Below, piece by piece: positions 1-5,035 of a stretch of DNA of 5,035 nt (position 1 is the first letter of the stretch; each line of letters begins with the position of its first letter). Under the pieces are notes generated by a model. That model was not told the DNA's origin and made no database searches. It saw only the letters and a program-made list of their open reading frames with translations. Made by a program: the position numbers and the translations under genes. Source of the stretch: Alcaligenaceae bacterium (GTDB lineage: Bacteria > Pseudomonadota > Gammaproteobacteria > Burkholderiales > Burkholderiaceae_B). The stretch is from positions 1 through 5,035 of the forward strand of contig CANCRX010000146.1 in NCBI GenBank assembly GCA_947380655.1, in the 5' to 3' direction.

Positions 1-461
1 GTAAAGGTGTCATCATGACAAAATTCTTTTTCGCCAATGGTTGTTGATAAATACCTAAGCGCACCATCAACTTTTCGTTGTTGTCGATCAAACCAGGGCT
101 GGCTTTGTTTGTCGGCGTCGCGAGCGACTTCAAAAAACATTTGCACTAAAGCGTCGCAGGCACCATCGACGATGACTTCAAAACGTTTGACTGCCAGAAT
201 GCCATCTACATCGGTCGGAAATAGGGGAGTCGCTGGATGTTTGTACTCAATCCACTCGTTGATATATCGAGATTCGAAAACACTCGAACCATCGGGACAA
301 ATCAAGACAGGCAGTTTTTCTAGAGGATTGTAGAGCGGTGTCTGCGTATCTGAGTTCCAGGGTACCTCGGTAATTAATTCAAATGGTATGCCCTTTTCTG
401 CCAATTGAATCCTGACCTTTCGTGCATAAGGGCTTGGCGTGGCACTAATAAGTTTATACAT
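1..461 (-). CDS. Glutathione S-transferase family protein (YibF-like), C-terminus cut by the window edge
   Basis: Translating the minus strand from the ATG at 461 gives 153 codons that stay open to the left edge. The protein begins MYKLISATPSPYARKVRIQL, a typical thioredoxin-fold GST N-terminus. Ser8 or Ser10 lies where these enzymes carry the residue that contacts the glutathione thiol. KLPVL (residues 49-53) carries the expected cis-proline, Pro51. Glu63-Ser64 in FESRYINEWIE matches the motif that binds the gamma-glutamyl part of glutathione. From about residue 85 the alpha-helical C-terminal domain starts. From memory, the closest relative is E. coli YibF, about 200 residues long, so roughly 50 residues should be missing. 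No signal peptide is seen, so it should be cytoplasmic. The start overlaps the stop of the upstream ATPase gene by 8 bases and has a strong ribosome-binding site, so it is very likely co-translated with the transporter. The GST fold is secure; activity and substrate are unknown. Confidence 0.9.
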   Translation of the reverse strand, partial: MYKLISATPSPYARKVRIQLAEKGIPFELITEVPWNSDTQTPLYNPLEKLPVLICPDGSSVFESRYINEWIEYKHPATPLFPTDVDGILAVKRFEVIVDGACDALVQMFFEVARDADKQSQPWFDRQQRKVDGALRYLSTTIGEKEFCHDDTF

Positions 462-1443
462 AAGTCTCCTTAGGTCTGGGGGTGTAAAAATCCTCGGCAC
501 GATGGCATGCAACTTCATGGCCATCTGCCCGGCTGATCAGCGGTGGTGTGACAGAGCTACAAATTGGAATTTTGTGCACACACCGCGTATGAAAATGACA
601 GCCATTAGGGCGGTCAATTGGGTTAGGGATTTCACCTTCAACTAAGCTGCGACGTCCGCGGCGGCGAGTTGGATCGGGCAGAGGGGCGGCATCTAAAAGC
701 GTATGGGTGTACGGATGTAGGGGTTGACTCCACAGCCGATGTCGAGGCGCAAGTTCAACAATGCGGCCAAGATACATCACGGCAACTCGGTCGCAGAAAT
801 GCTCAACTACCGACAGATCGTGAGAAATAAACAGATAGGATAGTCCAAGCTCTTCGCGTAAATCAGCCAAAAGATTAAGCACCTGAGCGCGCACAGAGAC
901 ATCAAGCGCTGAAACAGGCTCGTCACAGATGATTAGCTTGGGATTCAACGCGAGCGCGCGCGCGATGCCGATGCGTTGGCGCTGACCACCAGAAAATTCG
1001 TGAGGATGACGTTGGGCCGCTTCGGCTGGGAGGCCAACGCGCTCGAGCAGCCAGTCCACGCGCGCAGCGCGGACACGCGGGTCTTTAACGCCATGAACGA
1101 TCAACGGTTCTTCGATCGCTCGCCCGACGGTGCTGCGGGGATTTAAAGACGCATAGGGATCCTGGAAGATCATCTGAATTTCACGGCGTAATGGCTTAAG
1201 TTCTTTATCGCTGAGCTGCGCCAGGTTTTTTCCTCCAACATGGACTGTCCCTGCATCGGGCGAAAGCAATCTGATAATCGTGCGACCAAGCGTTGATTTG
1301 CCGCAGCCCGACTCCCCGACTAAACCCAAGGTTTCACCGCTAGCCAAGCTAAAGCTGACACCATCCACGGCATGTACACGCTGACCATCGCTAAGTGTAA
1401 AAAATTTCTTTAAACCGTCAACACGTAGTAATGCATCGGTCAT
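454..1443 (-). CDS. Peptide-type ABC transporter ATP-binding protein, DppF/OppF type
   Basis: This is the second cytoplasmic ATPase of an Opp/Dpp-type importer and would pair with the DppD-type subunit to drive uptake. From the chosen start it is 329 residues, normal for the family. Visible motifs are Walker A GESGCGKS (43-50), Q-loop Gln94 in MIFQDP, signature SGGQRQR (151-157), Walker B KLIICDEP (169-176) with catalytic Glu175, D-loop SALD and H-loop His208. The C-terminal oligopeptide-transporter domain carries HPYT (243-246) and four cysteines, Cys282, Cys288, Cys295 and Cys313. I chose the ATG at 1443 because AGGAGG sits four bases upstream and the protein then starts MTDALLRVDGLKKFF, as homologues do. 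The in-frame ATG at 1503 would add 20 residues that overlap the preceding gene. The start overlaps the preceding stop as ATGA. All nucleotide-binding motifs look intact. The ligand is not readable from this subunit. Confidence 0.95.
   Translation of the reverse strand: MTDALLRVDGLKKFFTLSDGQRVHAVDGVSFSLASGETLGLVGESGCGKSTLGRTIIRLLSPDAGTVHVGGKNLAQLSDKELKPLRREIQMIFQDPYASLNPRSTVGRAIEEPLIVHGVKDPRVRAARVDWLLERVGLPAEAAQRHPHEFSGGQRQRIGIARALALNPKLIICDEPVSALDVSVRAQVLNLLADLREELGLSYLFISHDLSVVEHFCDRVAVMYLGRIVELAPRHRLWSQPLHPYTHTLLDAAPLPDPTRRRGRRSLVEGEIPNPIDRPNGCHFHTRCVHKIPICSSVTPPLISRADGHEVACHRAEDFYTPRPKETYV
466..472 (-). promoter_or_regulatory. Shine-Dalgarno site of the GST-like gene
   Basis: The minus strand reads TAAGGAG four bases before the ATG at 461. 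It lies inside the final codons of the upstream ATPase gene, so the last gene of the visible operon has its own strong ribosome site as well as a start that overlaps the preceding stop. This fixes the start choice for the GST-like gene. Confidence 0.8.
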
Positions 1444-2501
1444 GAAACCTCCTGCGCCGAGGAGATAAAAGATTGAGAGGGCACGTCGTACAGGCGATGG
1501 CATGCCACGAAATGTTGTGATCCTGACTCTCTTAATGTTGGCAGTTGTTCATGGCAGACGGGTATGGCCCAGTCGCAGCGGGGTGCAAAACGGCAACCCT
1601 GTGGCATCGCATGTAGGGCCGGAACCTGCCCACGAATTTCAGCGAGCCGTTTGCTCACACCCCGCGAGGCCGAGGGTGTGGCTTGAATAAGCCCCTGTGT
1701 GTAGGGGTGTTGAGGGCGCTTAAACAAGTCGAATACAGAGGCCTCTTCAATTTTTTTCCCCGCATACATCACGGCTACGCGATCAGCTACTTCCGCCACT
1801 ACACCAAGATCGTGCGTAATTAGAAGAATCGACATGCCCAAGCGCTCTCTCATCTCAAGCAATAAGTCTAGAATTTGGGCTTGAACGGTGACATCAAGGG
1901 CCGTTGTTGGTTCGTCAGCAATCAGCAGCTTGGGTTCGCAGGCAAGCGCCATCGCAATCATGACGCGTTGACGCATGCCACCCGATAGCTCATGTGGATA
2001 CTGGGTTAATCGCTGTTGAGGCGCTGACATTCGAACCAGCTCAAGTAATTCACAGGCCCTTTTCATTGCTTGCTTGGGGGTATAGCCTCGATGTGCAATG
2101 AGCGTTTCGGTGAGCTGTTCGCCAATACTGAGCACAGGGTTGAGCGAAGTCATCGGCTCTTGAAAAATCATTCCGATGCCATTGCCGCGAACTTGCTGCA
2201 TCTCTTGAGCGGTAAGTCGCAATAAATCTTGCCCCTGAAATATCACCTCACCACTCGCGATTTTTCCGGGCGGGCTTGCAATCAATTGCATAATCGAAAA
2301 AGCCGTCACGGATTTACCGCAACCTGACTCACCAACCAGGGCAACGATCTCAGCATGACCAACGGTGAGTGACACCCCATCAATTGCCTTAACGAGGCCT
2401 TTAGATGTTTGGAATTGTGTACAGAGATTTTTAACATCAAGTACGGGCAAATCTTTGTTCAGTGTCAACGAAGCAAGCGGCAAGGGCATGGTGTTATCCA
2501 T
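1440..2501 (-). CDS. Peptide-type ABC transporter ATP-binding protein, DppD/OppD type
   Basis: This is the first of the two cytoplasmic ATPases of the importer. It has 353 residues, slightly longer than the usual 325-340, with about 15 extra residues at the N-terminus and a short tail. Motifs in order: Walker A GESGCGKS (57-64), Q-loop Gln114 in MIFQEPMTSLNP, signature LSGGMRQR (172-179), Walker B KLLIADEP (191-198) with catalytic Glu197, D-loop ALD (201-203) and H-loop His230. The signature reads GMRQR here and GQRQR in the partner, the usual DppD/DppF difference. The C-terminal Oligo_HPY-type region has HPYT (265-268) and cysteines 303, 309, 316 and 334. The ATG at 2501 shares one base with the upstream stop (TGATG). 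No good Shine-Dalgarno is seen, so reinitiation after the preceding permease gene is likely. An ATG at 2489 (residue 5) is a possible alternative start. Function is secure at family level; the substrate is unknown. Confidence 0.95.
   Translation of the reverse strand: MDNTMPLPLASLTLNKDLPVLDVKNLCTQFQTSKGLVKAIDGVSLTVGHAEIVALVGESGCGKSVTAFSIMQLIASPPGKIASGEVIFQGQDLLRLTAQEMQQVRGNGIGMIFQEPMTSLNPVLSIGEQLTETLIAHRGYTPKQAMKRACELLELVRMSAPQQRLTQYPHELSGGMRQRVMIAMALACEPKLLIADEPTTALDVTVQAQILDLLLEMRERLGMSILLITHDLGVVAEVADRVAVMYAGKKIEEASVFDLFKRPQHPYTQGLIQATPSASRGVSKRLAEIRGQVPALHAMPQGCRFAPRCDWAIPVCHEQLPTLRESGSQHFVACHRLYDVPSQSFISSAQEVS
1448..1453 (-). promoter_or_regulatory. Shine-Dalgarno site of the DppF-type ATPase gene
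   Basis: The minus strand reads AGGAGG, a full consensus ribosome-binding site, four bases before the ATG at 1443. It is embedded in the last codons of the upstream ATPase gene. It decides the start at 1443 over the longer in-frame ATG at 1503, which has no comparable site. Confidence 0.85.
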
Positions 2502-3352
2502 CAGCGATTTTTGAGCCGTGGGTTGAGCGCATCATTTAGCCCTTCGCCAACTAGGTTTAAACCGAGCACGGTGAACATGATAGCCAGGCCTGGGATGGCG
2601 GTGATATACCACGCCGTTCTGAGGGCGTCGCGCCCCGCGCCAATAATCGTTCCCCAACTCATCACATTGGGATCGCCAAGACCCAAGAAAGCCAGCCCAG
2701 CCTCTGTCAAGATTGCAGTGGCCACCATCAAAGAACCCGTGACAATGATGGGCCCTAAGGCATTAGGAAGGATTTGCGTGGTGATGATTCGAAAAGAACT
2801 CATTCCGATCGACACGCTTGCTGCGACGAAATCGCGCTCGCGCAGGGTCATAAACTCTGCACGAACTAAGCGGGCGATTGAGGGCCATGAAACGATCCCG
2901 AGTGCGAAGGTAACCGTGGTCACAGTTGGGGACAAAATCGCCACGACCACAATCGCAAAGATAAATTGCGGAATCGTTTGAAATAACTCTGTGATCGCCA
3001 TGGCAATGCTATCGGCAAGGCCACCGTAGTAGCCAGCGATCGCGCCAATTGTTGTGCCAATGAGCACGGCGGCAAGTGTGGCAGAAAAGCCAACGAGCAG
3101 TGATACTCGCGACCCATGAAACAGGCCAGCGGCTAAGTCTCTACCCATGATGTCAGAGCCAAGTAGAAAATTATGGTCTTGCCCTGGCCAAAGGAAAGGC
3201 GTTGAAACCATATCCCAGGGGTCTTCGGGAAACAACACTGATGCTGAAGCGGCCATGAGGCCAACACAGATTAAAAGTAGTAGACCAAACACTGCCGGAT
3301 AGTTTCGACAGAATCTGGCTGCAAACATGCGCAAGGGGCCCAGTGTGCTCAT
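2501..3352 (-). CDS. Peptide-type ABC transporter permease, DppC type
   Basis: This is one of two inner-membrane subunits that form the transport channel; it should form a heterodimer with the DppB-type subunit. It has 283 residues, typical for the family. A first membrane segment lies near residues 20-41, followed by the DppC hallmark LLGSDIMGRD (63-72). Further hydrophobic segments lie near 84-108, 115-140, 145-165, 203-222 and 248-270. The cytoplasmic EAA loop that docks on the ATPases is at about 175-201 (FVAASVSIGMS then LPNALGP). The conserved EAGLAFLGLG followed by SWG lies at 217-234. The ATG at 3352 overlaps the upstream stop as ATGA. No Shine-Dalgarno is apparent, and a 14-base palindrome directly precedes the start. 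The reading frame is intact and there is no sign of truncation. Confidence 0.95.
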   Translation of the reverse strand: MSTLGPLRMFAARFCRNYPAVFGLLLLICVGLMAASASVLFPEDPWDMVSTPFLWPGQDHNFLLGSDIMGRDLAAGLFHGSRVSLLVGFSATLAAVLIGTTIGAIAGYYGGLADSIAMAITELFQTIPQFIFAIVVVAILSPTVTTVTFALGIVSWPSIARLVRAEFMTLRERDFVAASVSIGMSSFRIITTQILPNALGPIIVTGSLMVATAILTEAGLAFLGLGDPNVMSWGTIIGAGRDALRTAWYITAIPGLAIMFTVLGLNLVGEGLNDALNPRLKNR

Positions 3353-4344
3353 CGGATTCGAATCCGCGGGTCGAGTTGCGCGTACGCCAGATCAACTAAG
3401 ACGTTAGAGATCATCACTAAGACTGAGCACATTAATAAGATTCCAAGTAAAAGATTCAAGTCGCGTTGAAAGACCGCTTCGAAGGCTAGTCTGCCCAAGC
3501 CTGGCCAAGAAAAAACGGTTTCAACGAGTACAGAGCCGCCGAGTAACGTACCAAACTGCACGCCAATTAAGGTGACTAAGGGCAGCAAGGCGTTGCGAAA
3601 GACGTGACGTAGAACGATACGCCGTTCTCCTAGGCCTTTTGCGCGGGCTGTCGTGACATAGTCTTGGTTGAATACCTCAAGCATCGATGCGCGCATAACG
3701 CGTGTGTATAACGCGACATAGAACAGACCGAGCGTTGTGACAGGCATTACTAAGTGATGTAAAACATCCAGGACATGAGCAAACCCTTGCTTGCCGCTCG
3801 CAACGGTTTGCATGCCGCCTGACGGAAACCAACCAAGGTGTACTGAAAAAACGACAATCAACATCAGCCCTAACCAGAACACCGGAATCGAAAAGGAAAG
3901 AATTGCAAAGATAGAGATGATGTTGTCGCGAAGGCGATTGACGCGTTGTGCAGCGAGAACGCCTAGGCATGCCCCTACAACGACCGCGAGTGTGATGCCC
4001 GAAAGCATCAATAACAAGGTGGCTGGTAGGCGATCAAGAATTAACGACAGCACAGATTGATTGTGGCGAAACGAAAATCCTAAATCTAAGGTCACAAGTT
4101 TGACAAGATAGTGCCAAAGCTGCACGTAAACCGGTTGGTCTAGTCCAAAGCGCACGCGTAATTCTGTCAGATACTCAAGGCTGCTCGCGGCGGCTTCTCC
4201 AGCTAGCACCTCTGCAGCATCCCCAGGTGCCAGCTTCAATAAAATGAAGTTGCAGATGACGACCGCCAGTAAAAGTGGAATAGCTCTTAGCAGGCGCCGC
4301 CACAGCAAACGAAGCGTTGGACTGTGCAAGTTTGGTAGTTGCAT
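3349..4344 (-). CDS. Peptide-type ABC transporter permease, DppB type
   Basis: This is the other inner-membrane channel subunit of the importer. From the ATG at 4344 it has 331 residues. It opens with a basic stretch and a first membrane helix (about residues 20-38), followed by the family motif LAPGD (38-42). RFGLDQP (65-71) is typical of the periplasmic loop before the core domain. Further membrane segments lie near 109-132, 141-167, 199-215, 256-276 and 298-318. The EAA loop is at about 229-255 (YVTTARAKGLGE then RNALLP). The protein ends in LDPRIRIR, like many homologues. Start choice is open. A TTG at 4356 directly follows the TAA of the binding-protein gene and would add four residues. 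The ATG at 4344 has a weak GAAG six bases upstream and was preferred. The stop overlaps the next start as ATGA. The family call is secure. Confidence 0.93.
   Translation of the reverse strand: MQLPNLHSPTLRLLWRRLLRAIPLLLAVVICNFILLKLAPGDAAEVLAGEAAASSLEYLTELRVRFGLDQPVYVQLWHYLVKLVTLDLGFSFRHNQSVLSLILDRLPATLLLMLSGITLAVVVGACLGVLAAQRVNRLRDNIISIFAILSFSIPVFWLGLMLIVVFSVHLGWFPSGGMQTVASGKQGFAHVLDVLHHLVMPVTTLGLFYVALYTRVMRASMLEVFNQDYVTTARAKGLGERRIVLRHVFRNALLPLVTLIGVQFGTLLGGSVLVETVFSWPGLGRLAFEAVFQRDLNLLLGILLMCSVLVMISNVLVDLAYAQLDPRIRIR
3353..3366. repeat. Perfect 14-base palindrome abutting the DppC-type start codon
   Basis: CGGATTCGAATCCG reads the same on both strands. It lies in the last codons of the DppB-type gene, encoding part of its Arg-Ile-Arg-Ile-Arg tail, and ends one base before the ATG at 3352. 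In the transcript it could fold as a 5-bp stem with a 4-base loop just where ribosomes finish the first permease and start the second. A palindrome of this length is expected about 0.3 times by chance in 5 kb, so a functional role is speculative. Confidence 0.5.
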
Positions 4345-4356
4345 CAGGCGCTTCAA

Positions 4357-5035
4357 TTACTTCTCGAAATAAGCATCAGCGAAATTTCCACCGATGATCC
4401 CGTCAGCACTGACTGTATGATTTTTTAATTTCGAACTCGAAATAGTGAGGAAGCGAGTTTCCATCAGGGGAATCACGGGTAGATCGGTCATCGCAAGACG
4501 TTGCATGTCCAGATAGAGCGCCTTTCGTTTTACCGGATCGTTTTCCCCTTGTGCGCCTTCCAGTAGCCGATCCATTTCAGGGCTGCTATAGCCCGTATTG
4601 TTTGTAAAGACGACACCTTTTTGAATTGCCTTTGACCAGTAAAGTCGCTGCACCCCTTGTGTAGGATCGGCGAACGCGCCGTAGTAGAGGCTAGTCGTAT
4701 CAAAATCGTATTCGGTATAGGCGCGGCGAAAGAACGACGGTAGATCTTGACTGCGTAACTCGACATCAATGCCTACGCGGCTGAGTTGTTGTTTAATGAA
4801 TTCTCCGGTGCGCTGATACTCGGATCCAAAGGGAATAAAGTCGTGAGTGATTTTGAACCGCATACCGTTTGCGCCAGGCTTTAAGTCTGCATCATCAAGC
4901 AGCTTTTTTGCCTTATCAATATTGAACTCATACTTGGGAAGGTCGGTTGAGTGAAAGGTCGTGACCTGCGAGGGAATTGGACTGACCGCAGGTTGACCAT
5001 AACCAAGCCAAACAACTTGGGTCATCCGTGCGCGA
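4357..5035 (-). CDS. ABC transporter periplasmic solute-binding protein, family 5 (peptide/nickel type), N-terminus outside the window
   Basis: The frame is open through the right edge; the ATG at 5025 is an internal methionine, not the start. About 225 C-terminal residues are visible of an expected 500-540. The visible part begins with MTQVVWLGYGQPAVSPIPS, matching the 'GYGxPA..PIP' stretch common in this family. It continues with KYEFNIDKAKKLLDDADLKP (Asp/Ala-rich helix, about residues 34-53), FIKQQLSRVGIDVEL, then YDFDTTSLYYGAFADPTQG, which corresponds to the ligand-cleft region with its Asp-Pro. The end (DPVKRKALYLDMQRLAMTD, then LPVIPL) is the usual C-terminal helix and return strand. 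The signal sequence is not in the window. The protein would capture the substrate in the periplasm and deliver it to the permeases encoded just downstream. The ligand (peptide, glutathione, opine, metal chelate) cannot be told from this fragment. Confidence 0.93.
   Translation of the reverse strand, partial: RARMTQVVWLGYGQPAVSPIPSQVTTFHSTDLPKYEFNIDKAKKLLDDADLKPGANGMRFKITHDFIPFGSEYQRTGEFIKQQLSRVGIDVELRSQDLPSFFRRAYTEYDFDTTSLYYGAFADPTQGVQRLYWSKAIQKGVVFTNNTGYSSPEMDRLLEGAQGENDPVKRKALYLDMQRLAMTDLPVIPLMETRFLTISSSKLKNHTVSADGIIGGNFADAYFEK

Noticed and set aside
37..333. Open plus-strand frame of 98 codons at the left end
   Set aside because: The opposite strand encodes a convincing GST domain over the same bases, and the plus-strand product has no recognisable features.
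454..480. Transcription terminator after the second ATPase gene
   Set aside because: There is no stem followed by a T-run on the minus strand, and the next gene starts before this one ends.
950..970. GC-alternating run (gcgagcgcgcgcgcgatgcc) as a possible structural or Z-DNA element
   Set aside because: It is explained by the codons for Gly-Ile-Ala-Arg-Ala-Leu-Ala just after the ATPase signature motif, and the run is short.
1444..1503. Longer start at 1503 for the DppF-type ATPase
   Set aside because: It would add 20 residues lying entirely inside the upstream gene and has no good ribosome site. The ATG at 1443 has AGGAGG at the right place and gives the usual N-terminus.
2409..2981. Open plus-strand frame of 190 codons antisense to the DppC- and DppD-type genes
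   Set aside because: It lies opposite clearly conserved coding sequence. Its translation is rich in Ser, Arg, Ile and Thr without any recognisable domain, and it spans a junction of two real genes.
5023..5025. ATG at 5025 as the start of the binding protein
   Set aside because: The frame continues upstream to the window edge, and the sequence after this methionine matches the middle of family-5 binding proteins. There is no signal peptide here.

Overview
The window is the 3' part of one tightly packed minus-strand operon from what looks like a proteobacterium. Base composition is near 50% GC by eye. The protein families and the style of the glutathione S-transferase (GST) suggest Beta- or Gammaproteobacteria; this taxonomic guess is inference only.

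Read in the direction of transcription, from the right edge to the left, the order is: the C-terminal part of a family-5 (peptide/nickel type) periplasmic solute-binding protein (right edge to 4357); a DppB-type permease (from 4344 or 4356 to 3349); a DppC-type permease (3352 to 2501); a DppD-type ATPase (2501 to 1440); a DppF/OppF-type ATPase (1443 to 454); and a GST-fold protein (461 to beyond the left edge). Together the first five make a complete Opp/Dpp-type importer: one binding protein, two membrane subunits and two different ATPases.

There is no intergenic space. Consecutive genes abut or overlap by 1 to 8 bases (TAA then TTG, ATGA, TGATG, ATGA, ATGTATAA), which points to one transcript with translational coupling. 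Clear Shine-Dalgarno sequences are visible only before the last two genes (the second ATPase and the GST). I see no promoter, terminator, RNA gene, mobile element or CRISPR array. The operon starts to the right of the window and ends to the left.

The transported substrate cannot be read from this sequence. The 8-base overlap between the second ATPase and the GST is the most informative context. It raises, without proving, the idea that the importer takes up glutathione, a glutathione conjugate or another small gamma-glutamyl or peptide compound that the GST-like protein then handles in the cytoplasm. I found no strong evidence of a previously undescribed system. The ABC genes are intact and ordinary members of known families.
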